From: Rhabditoides inermis
Taxonomy: Eukaryota > Nematoda > Chromadorea > Rhabditida > Rhabditidae
Assembly (NCBI GenBank): GCA_963966185.1
Contig: CAWZYM010000094.1
Location: 441,001 to 505,000 of the forward strand
Direction: 5' to 3'
DNA: 64,000 bases
The notes beneath the pieces were generated by a model that made no database searches, was not told the origin of the DNA, and saw nothing but the letters and a program-made list of their open reading frames with translations. This document shows, in pieces, positions 23,551-37,365 of this stretch. The stretch's first letter is position 1. Each line of letters starts with the position of its first letter. Made by a program: the position numbers and the translations under genes.

Positions 23551-24359
23551 AAAATTCATCCAACTTGGTTCCAGTTGCAAATGATTCCATATGCCTGTTT
23601 CACAGCTCCTATCATCACGTTTTCAAGAGTTTAGTTTCGCGTCGGCAACTGCAGCTTGTCTGAGATACTCAGATCTAATTGGGGCTTTCTGATCCGTAGT
23701 TGAGCAAAAAAAATTATTGTATCTTGATTTTTCATGACGTATTTTATTTATGTTACGACTACAAGCAGTGGGCAACTGCAGCTCGAGACCGTTCACTGTG
23801 GCGAAAGATGAGCTCCGCGCTTGCAAGCTGAAGGAGCATTCAAGTATTCAAGTAAGTAAGTGAATATTTTATATACCAAATTTATAGTGATGTGTTTCTT
23901 TATAACAAAGAGTGAAAAACATACTCGTGAGTAAAGTATTTATTGAACACGTTTTATGCCATGCACACACTTTTTTTTTTACAACGTATTCAATGAAAAC
24001 ATCAGGACCAATGGAAATATCTAACATACCAACTTCATCCACGATAGATAAATACGAATATATTCATCAAACACTCCGTGGAAAGAGAGCAACACAAGAG
24101 CAGCGCAAGAGTAAAAACGATGTGCAATGTAAAATATGTGTGAGAGAAGAAGAATAGTTTACATTATTATAAAATGTACGCATGAATAACAGACAACATG
24201 AGAGTGGAGAGAATGCGGCCGGCGACTAGGCCCGTCGCCACGGGCATCACTACTGACTGAATGACAATGGGGCGCGTGCGAGAGAAATAACTTAGACACG
24301 TAGTGAGTGTGCGCTCATAGAATGTGACAATATTATAGAGTGAGTGGCCGAGTGTCGAC
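23551..24359. other. intergenic region, duplication edge to TLK 3' end
   Basis: AT-rich with no gene that I can support. The short open frame 23912-24157 shows no recognisable domain. The part nearest 24360 is probably TLK 3'UTR. Confidence 0.5.
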
Positions 24360-27300
24360 TTACTGCTCCTCTGAGTCGGCCTTGCCCACTCCACGCGGCA
24401 TAGGCGATGACGGGGTGCTCTTCTGAAAAACATGGCGTTGAATCGAACTGATACCTTCGACCCACCTGATATCTGGGCCGGAACAGCTCGTGCCTCGCCA
24501 GTTCGTGCACATCTGCCCTGTCCTCCTTGCGGTATTGCAGACAACGACGGATAAAGTCCTGGGCAGCCGGGCTCACCTACAACGTTTACTATATCATGAA
24601 ATGTTTAGCGGAGATTTGAAAAAACCACAATCTCCAATATTACTGAATGTGGCAGAAGCGCAGAAGAGAATTGAATACTTGAAATGTTTACTCTAACAAT
24701 TTACCTGAGGCTTCATGGGGAAGTGCACTTCTGTAGCCTTGATGATAGTGTTCTCCTCCAGAATCTTTTGCTGAGTCTGCTCGTGACCAAACGGCTGCAA
24801 AGGTCCCGTTATGAAGATGTTTCGTAATATAACAAAGCAAATTCACTCACCCTCCTTCCGTATATGCACTGGTAGAAAATGACTCCAACGCTCCACACAT
24901 CCACTTTGCTGGAAATCTTGGGCGGAGCGTGTCCCACCACGAACGTCTCAGGGGGCAAATACCAGTATGTGCCGGCAAACTGAGAGGTCAGTTCAATGCA
25001 ATCAGGGTCATCACCCTCCATGATCTAAACAAATAGTATCAAAAATATGCTCACGAAACCGAACTAGAAAACAAACCTTGCTGAGTCCGAAGTCGGTGAT
25101 CTTGATGGCTCCGCAGGTGGTGCCGCTCTCGAGGAGAATATTAGCGGGTTTGAGATCGTAGTGGATGATGGGTGGCTTCTTCTCGGAGAGATACTTGAGG
25201 GCCGAGACAACTTGCATGATGATAGAGCGGGCCTCCTTCTCAGGGATCTGTCGGTTCTGCTTGAGGTAGAAGTCAAGGTCGTTGCCCTGGCAGTATTCTA
25301 GTACTGTGCAGAACGAGTGGTTGTCGATAGTGAACAGGTCATAAAGCTGCACAATGCGACAGTGATCCAGCGTCTTGTGGATGTCCTGAAACAACCATGC
25401 GTAACTATCGACTATCCCACACTTGCTAAAGAAAAATCAGTTACAAAAAATTACCTTCTCCCTCATAGCGTGCTTGACATAGTTAGCCTTCTTCTCCTCC
25501 TTCCACTCCTTATTCACATGATGAATCTTGCATGCCACATAACGGTTCTCATCGAGATCGAAAGCTCGCCACACCTCACTGAAAAATATTTAGTGTTTGT
25601 AAATTAAGTTTAACTTCTTTCAAAATATTCGGAACATCTCATCCCACATATCCGTTGCGCCGTATCTTCTCTTCTCTTTTTTGCATCCTACTACTCGGCA
25701 CGCCCACAGCACCTCCGCCTGTCGATCGATAATCGCCACCGGTTAGCCATTCTAACTCTCACTCCACTCTCACCTCTATACACACTATCTCGCTTCTCTC
25801 GCCTCGCGGCAGCGGGTGCAAAAACCAGCACCCAGACATTCACCGCGTGTATTCGTGAGCCGACGAACACACTACACACACTCGCCTCGATATACCGCAA
25901 TCACACAATACGCGATGAACGTTATACCAAGTGAAGCATAGATACCTGAATCCACCCTTGCCAAGAAGAGAGAGGAGAAGATATCGCTTGTTGAGGAGGA
26001 CGTGGTCCTTGTATCGGGAGTCGCGCTCATTCGCAGCTCGCTTCAACTCGCGAATGTGCAGCTGTCGCTCCCTTTCCAACCTCTCCCTCTCAGACAATAG
26101 ATCGGCCTCCTCCTTCTTGAGATGTTCCTTCCGAAGACGGAAAATCTCTTCCTGAAAAAAAATAATATAGAGCGAATTGTGTTTATAATATACATATATC
26201 AACAAAACAACACCTGCTCAAGATACTCCTGCTGCGAAATCTCCTTGGGAAGCTCCGGGCGTGCGAATCCATCGTCCGTCATCTGAGACGTAGAAGGTGC
26301 AGAACCATCCGTGTTGATAGTAGAAAACTGCTGGTTCAGAGAATTCGCCGCAGATCTACAATAAGTATATAAACACGTCATTTTTTTAAATACAAAACAA
26401 TCAAATCATACTGACCGCTTCCCAGGTACAGTGGGCTTCCGTTTCTTGAGTGCTTGTGACGCATTGACGATTTCGTTGCGCTCATTGTTGATTTCGTCAA
26501 GTCGCTTCTGCACCTCGTCGAACGCACTGCCATCATTCCACTGATCGCGGAACGACTCGCCCAGACGCGTAAGCTTGTATGAGCCTATGCGCGGGTTGTT
26601 GGCTTGCGTCTTATCTCTGCAAGAACATACAATGTAACATGTAATATTAACACCAATAAAAACTCACTTGAGAGTCTTCCTTTCCAAAATGTTCTGCTCT
26701 ATAAGCAGCCGTTTGATGCTCTCCTTGCACGCGTCGTTCTTCCTCTTCTCGTTTGCAAGCATTTTCTGTGTTTCCTCGTGTGCCCTCCGCAACTCCTCGA
26801 TCATCCGATCACGTTTCGATATATCATCCACCGTAACCTTCAAACGCGGATTGATAATATTAACATTTTATAATATAAAAAAAACTGTAGCAATAACTCA
26901 CCTCGTTCTGGATAACTTCCGTTTGGGTGTCGGCATCGATACGGGACACGCGAACAGTAGCAGTTGGCGGGCTCTGGTTAGAATCCGACGACGCGTATGC
27001 ACTGCTCGGGTTACCGATCTGCGAGGTGGGCGTCATTCGAGACATGGCAGATGGGGAAGATGCACACCACTGCAACACTCATTTAGAGGATCATAATATT
27101 GACAATGAAAAAAATGTATTAATTGGGGGTGGGGGGAAACACTCACGTTCATGTCGGAGTTGGAACTATCCCCATTCGCATGAATCGAGCCGGCGTTGGT
27201 CGCAAATCGCTTAGGACTCGTTGACTGAAAACAATATGATCACAAGTTAAAAAAGAGATATTTGTAAGAGAAAGCCTCACCCTTATGAACTCGGTAATCT

Positions 27301-28251
27301 TCCGCTCGGCCTTCGGAGTGTCATCGCCGCGTCGTCGCTTTCGAGCACTCTTCTTCTCAGGAATAGGACGGGAGTTGTTGCGGCCAGGAGTACCATCAGG
27401 ATCCCGATCCCGATCCGACAAAGAGCCAGCGCTGCTCAAGTTACTGTTCTCGTTCATCAACATCTGAAATCAATCAAAAAATAATACATTGAAAAGAAAA
27501 TATAATGTACCTGTGGGGGAGGGTATATACGGCAACTGGCTTGACCATCGCCACTCTCCTCGCCATTCACAGGAATAGTCATCGGATCGTCACCGGTACA
27601 GAGCATGCTCTGAAAAAAAACTAAATTTGTGCGAATAAAATCAAAATTTGTGTTTGCTTTGTCGGCACTGAATAAAGTGAAAAGCTGCGGGTCATTCACG
27701 CTCACAGTACATGTGATGACGCGCAATCAATATCAACGGAGAACGAGACATTCTACTGCAAACACTACGGAGCCCGCCCACTCCAAGGGCCACGCTTCAC
27801 CATAACTGCAAAAAGCCGCACGCGCTAAGAACCAAAACTACGCACAGAATCAATAAACGAGTGATACTGCAAAGTAAAAGATACGTTTAATCGCCGCAGA
27901 GAAGATGAATGAAACGCACCACGCGTCACGTGACCTTGAGGCGCAGAACATCAAAGAAAAATATGGTACGGATAAAATCTTCTCAACAGCTACTTCGAAA
28001 TTACAACTGCACATACAAAAATACAGATGAATAGTCACCGAGCACACACATAATCCGACATACAAAAAATATGATAGGAGACAATCACGAGAACGATGCG
28101 GTAACGGATAAAAACAACTGACCGTCGGGAGAGTGCGTGATGCGCGAGGTCCAGTGTTGAATGCCTTCTGCTCCAGTTTTTGAAACTGTAGCTGATCGAA
28201 GTGCTGGGGATCAGCTCCGAAGTCAACAGGGTCGGCCATACTCGTTGTCAT
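24360..28251 (-). CDS. tlk-1: Tousled-like serine/threonine kinase
   Basis: TLKs are nuclear kinases that phosphorylate the histone chaperone Asf1 and act in chromatin assembly. The start at 28251 ([20 protein letters not shown]) is chosen over an in-frame ATG at 28296; ATG 28239 is an alternative. The N-terminal half is low-complexity with a basic nuclear-signal-like [12 protein letters not shown], followed by coiled coils ([40 protein letters not shown]). The kinase domain shows LLGKGGF, the VACKIH lysine, [47 protein letters not shown] and [13 protein letters not shown]. TLKs typically have HYDLKPGNIL, so the Gly to Ala change is mild. It ends [12 protein letters not shown]. Confidence 0.94.
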
Positions 28252-28785
28252 TTCAGGAAGACACGCATAACGCGTAAGAACACCAGATATACACAAATAA
28301 ACTCTTTAAAACAACCGGATGCACCCGAAAACGCGTTGTAATCACCTGCAAAAAGTTCAGTCAAATTATTTTCGATAGCTACGATCACATGTAAAATGTA
28401 AATACAAGCAAAAAATCAATAATTGATTGGTATTATCAAAAATTATTTTTTTTTTGCATCAGCGCGCCGCGCAAATCCAAAGCGACGCGTGCGAGTGGTC
28501 TTACCACGAAAATAATGTACTGTACTTTGTGTTACTCAAACAGCTGATTGGTTTTTTGGTAAACATTTATTTTTCTACGTTTTCAACATATAACATATAT
28601 TCGTCGTGCCCTGGCAGTATTCTAACATTTGTACCTGATTTAATATAAATTTAATAGATTAAATAAATGTTAATTTTGTTTATTCTTTATATTAAAAAAT
28701 ATTTATAGCTAACAAAATACTATTCTAGAACTCTCTGATGAGACTATATTACAATATGATTGAATGTTTACTATGTTCGTAGGTG
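28252..28785. promoter_or_regulatory. divergent region TLK / 28786 gene
   Basis: About 530 AT-rich bases separate two head-to-head genes. No specific element was recognised. Confidence 0.35.
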
Positions 28786-30716
28786 ATGAGCGGCGAGCGG
28801 GGAGGACGCGGTGCGCGTGGCGGCGATCGCAACCGGCGGATGTTCGCAACTATCCAGTCTACGCTTGGCAGCCAACCCGGGGCGAGTCGAGGAGGTAGAA
28901 GACCACAGAGGGAACAACCACAAGACCCCGTCGAGGTGAGTTGATGTTTATTATAGAGTGTACGGTTCGTAGTGATTCTTCTTCTTTCTGCCTGGCTTAA
29001 GGCCTACCGTATCCCTTCACTTGTTCAGCCTGTCGACTCTCTCGATGAGCTGATTGCGCAAGTTGCCGACATGTCTGTAAGATCACAGCGCTCTGCATTA
29101 CAGATCAGTAAGTTATTATCATCTATTATCATTTGTTCAATACGCTTCCGAAACTATAGTTCCATATTCCATTTCCATTCATCGAATATAAAATTTCAAT
29201 AATGTAAAAAAAAGTATGTTTTCGAGCGCAACATCGCGTCTTCCGCGCACCTGGATCGCATGAGTGAGGAGGAATGGAAAGAGTTCTGCTCGGTTCTCAT
29301 TAAGTGTGCTATGGACGAGAGCGAGCGAGACTTCCTTGTTGACGTCTTCAGCACTCTCCTAGGTACGTGCTTCTTGTTTTGATTTGGAAAGTCACTAACG
29401 GTAAACTAACATGACTACCCAGTAAATATCTTAGCACTTGGAGAGTCTTTGCATAGCACACGGATTTCGGTAGTCCCGTGCTTAGCACCTAACTTAGATA
29501 CTCGTTAGTCAGGATTTAGTATAATGACTCGCATATGAGTTTCGAGCTTTTTCACGAGAGACATTAGGGTGGTTAATGAAAGATCAAGTCATTTTGATGA
29601 GATTTTCCAACTTAACATCTCTTTTCAAGCGCGAAAGCGTTATCACTACACTAGCTAGGTGTGATCCCTCAAAAAGGAACTGTGAACGTGTGATAAATTT
29701 TCACTGTTTAAGATTTCAAGGTACTGTAGAACTATTGGACAACATATTTTTGACGAGAAATGTTGAGCTGAGTGCAAACGGTTTATAGTCTAGCTTGTCG
29801 GGGTCTAGTAAGTACTCGTAAACTAGGAGTGAGGAGGAATAGACATGGTTTCTCTTTTCTAACGCACATATATTTCTGTATTGCCACCTACTTGATACGT
29901 ACCAGTACCGAATGTTTTACTTCCTGAATTAAAAAAGGGATATCCGAGTTTAGCAAATAAAAAGGTGGTACCGTGGTACGTGGTACCGAGCACCGACGCT
30001 GAATCCGCATTTCATAGTTGCTAGTACAGTCTCATCCTACCGCTTGAGCAATACCATCCTCAAAGAAGAGGCTTGGAAACTGTTCACGTATTTGCAAAGT
30101 GATCACATAGTCACTACCTGGTTTTCTCGTAGTATATTTGTTTCGACTATTTAGTCTCGCCACCCCTTTTACGAGATACATGAGATTGATAGCTATCAGA
30201 GTTTCAGAGTCCTGCAATGTTTGAATTACCTATGCTTGCATTACGCGGCAGAGTTCTGTAACACTGTAATAAATAAAATAAAATGCATATGTCTCTACGA
30301 AAAACTCAGCAGCTGAGTTTGAACCTAATATTTTGTATAAGGTTTTTCATACTTAAAACATGATAATTATGTGTTTTAGTCCATTTCTCCCGATTTTGAT
30401 TAGTAACTATATTGAAGTTGTTTAAAAAGTTATAGTTGACACTCACCGCCAAGTAAACAATTCTTTCATCTTGAAAGTCCTGTTAAAACTGATAACGACA
30501 GCTCAAGATAATACTCAATTTCTAAAATTGGTTTTAATCGTGCTGCTATACAGCGGATCCCTCAGTTGCGCGGAAGTGCTTTCTGCGCTGTGTGCCTCCA
30601 TCTCCCTCTCCCTCTTTGCCTCCATTCCCACCCTCGTATCTCGCGCGACGAGACACCCTCTCATTCTCCCCCGCGCCCGCCCCGCGTGCTCACTTTTTTG
30701 GTAGTCTAGACGGACG

Positions 30717-30750
<34 letters not shown>

Positions 30751-33700
30751 CAATCCCCGTCGCAGACACACGGATCAAAGACTGCGCGCACTACGGACGC
30801 ACTTCTGAAATATCCATATTTCACGCTCGCCAGACGCCAGAGAATCCTTATGCAAAGCGGCGGTAGATTGCGGGAAAGTAATCACTGGCTGCTAAACTAT
30901 GCTTTTGCAGCTTGTAAACAACATTTAGAGCATTCGAGAGCGCTACAGTATAGCGATGTGTGAAAGTGAAATAAGATGTCAGATGAGAACAGAAATCATA
31001 AATTCTTTCATCTCATCTATCCAAGTCGATCACATCTTGCATCACTTTTTGTATGTCTGGAATTGAGAGTGACTAGCAAGCGAGCACATTATCTCGTCTC
31101 CATTCGTCTTGGCGAGCTCGGCGGGGCGATTCAAAAAGCAGACATGCACTAAAATGTGAAGGTCGTTTGCGGGATGGCGCTTGAAATTGGACACCGCCGC
31201 CGCCGCACCCTCTTGCACTTTCAATTTTAGGCGTACTGAACAGAGACAGTGCAGGTCGATGCGCGATAAAAATAGGGGCGCGCCGATTCAGACTCGCAGA
31301 CAACCGCCTATCAAACATGCTTGTCTGGAAGCGCCCAGACAAGTGCACGGAACATAACACCGAAAAATCAGCACCCAACACATCCTGTCTGTAGCCAGGC
31401 AGCCAAAACACGTGTTTTTTTTTGAGAGAGGACAATAACACTGTTAAACAAAAGTTTTAAAAGTGAACATAGTCATTGGAATTAAATCAAGTGTTTCTTC
31501 GTAATCGCAAACAAGTACGAAAACAATACAAATATTTTCAAATACAAATGAAACACAATATAAATACAAATGGAATACAATACAAATACAAATCTCTTTG
31601 TTGTAGGCCGTGCCGAGTTCTGTTCGTGTATGTGCGTTGAGATGCAGGCCGGCAGCAATGCGTACGTATTCGAGCAGGAAGACCACCCCGCCGCCACCGC
31701 CTTCCCCGCTTTCCTAGGTGAGTATATATTTTTCATCTTGCGGATCGTGCCATTGAACCAATATAGGCGATGAAAGAATCTTACCCCTAGACCTAGCCAC
31801 ATATCTCACAAAGACAAATTACGCACGATGATTACTATTTGGAAACTGCTATATATGTTTCTGTTTCTGCTCGATTAGAGTACACTGTACCGTGCACGCT
31901 CATTTGCAATATGTGCAGGCTCGCAGTGAATGCGCTTGTATCCATGGTCTCGTCTCGCTTCGCTTGTCTAGACACAATTTCCTCCCACCCACTCGGGCGC
32001 ACCCGTTTCGTGTCCATGCACATGCTTCTCATGTGGGAGACAACACGCAATGTTGCAATAGAATGGCAACATGCGCCAATGAATCACGCGGTCTGTCTGT
32101 CGGACGGTCGGACCAGCCCCGAATGCAACGCGCCAGACAATACATCTCTCTCCACCGACTGATGTATGTAGAGTGTACATGACATTTGCATGGCATGAGA
32201 CATGTGATGAGCGAGCCTATTGAAAACAGAGCACGAACCAGGAACTAAATGCGCACACCTTTTTTTCGCGTTCGCTTCCCTGCTCGCATTTTTAGGCAAC
32301 AAAACGAGATATCAGAATACTGAGACAGAATAGCGCCATTTCATTGTGAACGCGTGTCCCCTGAGTCGCTTACATTTGCACTTTTAGCAGTGACAGACGT
32401 GATGTGTGTGTGGGCTTCTCACAGAGGTTGTTTTCTAATAGGACGTTAGAAACCCCGGGCTCTTTGTAGTCCGCTCGCTGCATCCTAGACTCCCCGAAGA
32501 GACGTGGTAGGAAAGAGGCACTTGCCGAAAGTTGCGGTCAGTCTCTTCGAAACACTCCCGAATGCCACCGAAACACTTCAGAATTGCCTTTCGAATCGCC
32601 CCCAGAACACTCCCGAATCGCCTTCGGAATACTCCCGAACACTCCCGAACACTTCGGAATGCCTTGCTATGCCTTCGAAACACTCCCGAATGGCTTTCGA
32701 AGAGACTGACCGCACCTGAATCTAGTATGCTATTTGAGTGTACTGATGGAGGGAGCAGGGAGAGTATAGATGGATAGATGGATAAAAGGTCTGCTCTGCA
32801 ATGCACTTCCGGAAGTGGTGTCCGAGATCAATGCGCTGCTGAAATGAGACAGTGATTGATGGTTCTGTCTGTTTCGATATTCTCGGTTTCTGAAAGTCAT
32901 GGATACATTGTTGGAATGGTGTCGAGGTACTGTGTTGAGGGTCGATTCTGATTGCGCACTGGCCGCGACAGCATGCCAAGGCCATCTACGAAGCGAACCC
33001 CCTCCTCTACACTGCCGTCTCCATACTCAAGGGATGGCTCGAGATTGTCGCGCAGGTCAGTATTGCCGTTTCTCAAAGAAATCAACGAATCCGATGTCCC
33101 TACGTCCCATATTGTTTATGTGTGATGTGGCGGGTCAAACGGAAGAGGTCTAGCCATTGTTCCTGTTGTAACGATCACGATGTAAACTCGTCTGCGTGCC
33201 ATCATAGTGCACTCCAAATGTCTCATCCGCTGTGGGTACTCTGGTCTCTTGTCAATATACGCCCCACACCTGCAATAATATTATGCCGCTGTTGACGGCG
33301 GTGTTTGACATTCTGTCGTCGACATTTACGCACAATGTCAAAAGAAAGTGTGTTTGTCTGCACACACCACACACTTCAGCTGCTTCAATCCGTAAACAAT
33401 CCGCTAATAGTAAACGGATTTTGCCGTGTCGACACGGACCACAGAGAACTGTGAATTGTGAAGCAGTTATTCAGTCAAGTTTTTGACCAAAAAAATTGAC
33501 CTTCTCAAATGCTCTTCTAGATTGTCATTGGCCAGAGCCGACTTGGCGCCAAAAAATTTGGTGAAATATTTTCAACCGAATAACTGCTTGAATGTGGTGA
33601 GTGACGATTTGCGACGGGAGTGCAGACCACCAGCAGACATGTCATTGTGCTGTCTGGTGTTTGACTGACTATGGGGGCGGCCTGCTGCGTGTGCAGGTGT

Positions 33701-35735
33701 GTCTGTCTGGCGCTGCGCATTGGATCATCACATGACATGCACTCGCAGACACAGACGTTGCGTACACACACATATCTCTCTCTCACTCTCACCCCTTGCC
33801 GTCCCGCCCAGTCTCCTCTTGCCCTTTCCCTTGGAAACATTGATGATCTTTGGTACTTTAGGGGTAGAGAGAGCGCCACGCGCTCGCCAGACATCACAGA
33901 CAACACCTCTTTTTCTCTTTTTCTCACCACATCTCTCACCCCTCTCACTGTGTTTTATCGCAGTTGTTTGGTTATGGGTGAGTTGAGAGAGGGGGCGCAG
34001 ACTGTCTGGCCGGCCGGTCGGGTGACTGTCTGGAACAACAAAGTGCAACCGACCACTGACTGCCGGCGCGGTCGCGCGGCCATGATTCACTTGCACTATT
34101 CCGGACCGGGACAGGCAGCTGTGGTAGCATTGCCTCCCCCAATGATATTCACACATCAAAAATACGAATACGATACGACTATACGGCTATACAAAAGATG
34201 CGTTCCGCACGTGAGAAAACGATTCTCTCTCATACTGTGATGGTTGGGTTTTAGTGCAGCGTGCTTTGTGTTTTGAGAGCGCACGTAGACAAAAGGAGGA
34301 AATGCCTTTCTTCTGGCTACGTGCACTCTCAAATCAAAACACAGTGTTTGTAAACAGCTTTCTCTGAAGACGAGGGTGAGAGGTTTGCCTCGCCTCGCCT
34401 CGCCTCGCCTCTCTCTCTCTCTCTCTCTCACTCGATCTGTCTGATGGGATGTTGTTGTTGACCAGTAGTGACCATGTAGACAGACGCTGGCTAGACGACG
34501 CGGTCAGAGGATTGCCCTCCCCCCCTCTCTCTTTCTCTCTCTTTCTCTCGTCCATTCCCTCGAAAACAAGCCGAGACAGAGAGACAGACAGACAGACTGC
34601 GCGAACACCGCCGCCTGCCCGCAAACAGAACCAGTTGTACTGCCTATTGTGCAAGCAACTGGTCTCTGCTCTGCTCGTACAGTGACAACTTGAACGGTCA
34701 GGTCTCGCGTCTCGGCGCACCCACACGCGCCGCGCGCCTGCTATATGTCAGCTGTGCGCACACCTCATCATTCATCGGACAAACAGGCATACATAGTTGT
34801 TCATTGATCTCTGTCTGAGTCTTCAGCAAAGCTCCCGTCCAAAAACAGCATGAATGGCATGGCACATGGCTACTGCAGAGAGAGAGAGAGAGAGAGAGAG
34901 AGCGAACAGGCGAGACTGTCTGCGAATAGTACAGTCTGGTGTCACGCGTATGTTTGTCGGCGCTCATGCGTGTGATTATGCGTCTGAGTGAGCGTGAGGG
35001 GTTGAGTGGAGTGCACTGCACTCTCGTCTGGTCGACCGAGCGAGCACTGAGCACTCTTGCCCCCCTGTCTAGCCGAGACAGAGGGAAGAAGAGAGGGCAG
35101 ACGTCCACAACTCGATTCCACTGAGTGACTAAGGGGGGAGACTGCGGCTGCAGGCCATAAAACGAGTGTACTTGTGAGAGAGAGAGAGAGATGGGTGATG
35201 TCTGTGTGTGTGCGCGCGCGCTTGCGATCTATGCGAGAAGGGGCTTTGGCCGGGGCAAGTGAAAGCGGTGAAAAGGGAGAAAAGGAGAGACACGGGCTGT
35301 GATGTTTCCGGGAAGAGACGTCGTCGGGATGCGATTTGCGGTAGTTGCAGGATGAAGACGACGAAGATGAGGTGGATGTGGAGATGGTTAACCGGTGCGC
35401 CACGGGAGTACACGAGGTACGGCGGAGAGGGATATGGAGGGGGAGGGAGAGACGATGTTGAGATGTGCGCATCAACTGCGAGATCGCTGTGGATCAAGTG
35501 GCCGACACTGTGCGATGAAATCTACGCGGCCATCAAGCCAGCCATCACCCACAGCTCTGTGATTGAAGGGTGAGAAAGGAGAGAGAGAGAGAGATAGGGG
35601 GGGGGGGGGGAAGAGTTATGTGGAAGTTGCAGGGACACGAAGGCAGCGCTGCTGCACACGTTCATCCAGCTGCACCAGTGGACGCAGTCTCGAGCCGTCA
35701 CCACAAAAACTGCGCAGACACAGACGCATGACTAG
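28786..35735 (+). CDS. uncharacterised helical protein, possibly MIF4G-like, long introns
   Basis: Eight exons join in frame to 291 residues: 28786-28935, 29002-29076, 29215-29362, 31607-31717, 32940-33055, 35351-35416, 35463-35569 and 35633-35735. The N-terminus is RGG-rich (MSGERGGRGARGGDRNRR), as in RNA-binding proteins. The rest is predicted helical with MIF4G-like hydrophobic spacing (KEFCSVLIKCAMDESERDFL; KGWLEIVAQ), an acidic linker (DEDDEDEVDVEM), then WIKWPTLCDEIYAAIKPAI and LLHTFIQLHQWT. Similarity to MIF4G-domain translation factors is a guess from pattern only. The ATG follows a TTCGTAG acceptor. Three introns exceed 1.2 kb and hold microsatellites, short inverted repeats and several GTCTAGAC palindromes. 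The exon 3 acceptor (AAAAAAAAG) is weak, so that junction is less certain. Confidence 0.6.
32515..32715. repeat. intronic degenerate repeats of ACTCCCGAA / ACTTCGGAA
   Basis: A cluster of degenerate units built from CGAAACACTCCCGAAT and GAACACTTCGGAATTGC. Related stretches occur in introns at about 3935-4030, 20030-20080, 21290-21470 and near 63520. The tail TTCGAAGAGACTGAC recurs at about 21448. Confidence 0.6.
34256..34343. other. long imperfect hairpin in intron
   Basis: CTTTGTGTTTTGAGAGCGCA (continuing CGTAG) pairs with a downstream arm starting CTACGTGCACTCTCAAATCA across a loop of about 28 bases. The arms are about 26 bases with few mismatches. It could be a miniature foldback element or a precursor-microRNA-like hairpin; the sequence alone cannot decide. 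Confidence 0.6.
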
Positions 35736-36493
35736 ACTATGAGTCATTGGTCATTGGTCTCTAAGCTATTGACGGTTGTATTTTGTATATTTCTAGGTGT
35801 TTGCTAGTCTCTCACCCTTTGCACCTGGTGGTTGTAGTGAGTACGTTGTTATGTTATGGGAGCGCCTAGCGCTCACCTCGCTCTCTCTTTCACGTCTAGA
35901 CGCCGTTTGTTTTTGCGAAAAGGGTTGACGGCTGGAAATGCCTAGCTGCCTGCTACGGCTTATCATTCCATATCTGCACTCTGATAGTGACCTCATAGAG
36001 CAAACGTACTCTGCGTTCCAGATCACCTAGACACTGTACTATTTCAAATTGTTGAGATCGCTCCCGTGCCAATAATAAAGTCGTGTTCGCAAAGGGCAAG
36101 TGCGAGTGAGTAGTCTAGACGCTAGACTGGGTTCAGCGCGGTCGCTCGCGGTCTTCTCACCACACACATCGTCCCCGCTCAGACTGCGGATTACGAAAAA
36201 TCAGGATGCGATGATCTGTACATCTATAGTCTGCTGCGCACTGCTCACTCACTGCTCACTTTTTACTATGTTTCGATGCAGTGTTCCGTGTGGCTGCGTA
36301 GTGAGAGTGGAGAGTGAGCAGACGCGGTGAGCGGGGTGAGAGAGCGTGGGGCGGGCGGAGAGAGCCGGGGCGCTGGTGTGTCTAGACGGAGAGAGGAGGG
36401 GCGGGCGGGGCGACGGCAGTGGGGAATTCACAGCGAGCGATGCTGACGAGACTGACTGGCTGGCTGCTTCGCAGGGACGACAAGTTGTACAAG
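35736..36493. other. spacer between 28786 gene and RING gene
   Basis: It holds copies of GTCTAGAC at 35894, 36113 and 36380. A splice acceptor (TTCGCAG at about 36475) precedes the RING start, so an upstream 5'UTR or coding exon probably lies here but cannot be fixed. Confidence 0.4.
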
Positions 36494-37312
36494 ATGACCT
36501 CCACCGCCACATCGGCCGCCCCTTCCACTAGCAAGGAGACCGAGCAGGAAATGATTGTGAGTGATTTGACGTATTGATTCACTCTCTCTTTTTTGCATGT
36601 CTACTGTGACCCAATGGCCTCTCCGCACTCTTTTTTCCGTGCTCTTTCGGTGTCTGCTTTGCACTCTGTCTAGACTGCTCGCGTCATGCGATCTTTCCGT
36701 CTAGTCGCGCGCCTCGATAATTTTATTCCTCCTCTGCGCGTGTGATTGTTGTCACAATTTATCATCGTCACGCGTCGTCACTGTTTCAACACATGCAACG
36801 AACTGTCGCCGCGCTGATAGTAAGACACTCCCTCTTATCACTCTGACACTCTTGACAGTATGATCTGTGTTCTCTCTCTACCGTACTCTTACCGTATCCT
36901 TGCAGGAGCGTCTGCTGGGCAAGTGTTCGTCGTCGGACATGCGGGAGTCTGCGGCGTCGCACGATGGCGAGGAGTGCTGTGTGTGTCTGGAGGCGCGGGC
37001 GACAGTGCGTGCCTATCCCTGCACCCACCAGGTGGTCTGCCGCCGCTGCGCCGTCACCCTCATCAAGGTACGCGCACGTGCGGCTATCTGTCCGTCTAGG
37101 CCCCCGTTATACTTTCACGCTGACGCTCCCGTGCAAAAGATGCACCTCTCGATTTTGATCACGCTGCGTCAACGAATTCAATAGTCAGCGTCAGCGTGAA
37201 AGTATAATGGGTGCCTCTGCCCCCGTATTGTTTTGCTGTGTTCGGCACGTGGTGCGTGTTGAATGTATGTGTTTTGCACATTGCGTCTGTGTTTCTGATG
37301 CAGACTCCCCCG

Positions 37313-37365
<53 letters not shown>

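Noticed and set aside
29400..30500. Possible additional gene inside the long intron of the 28786 gene
   Set aside because: Short open frames only, with no domain, no splice-consistent series and AT-rich composition.
32515..32715. CRISPR-like array
   Set aside because: Units are degenerate, without uniform spacers, in a eukaryotic intron.
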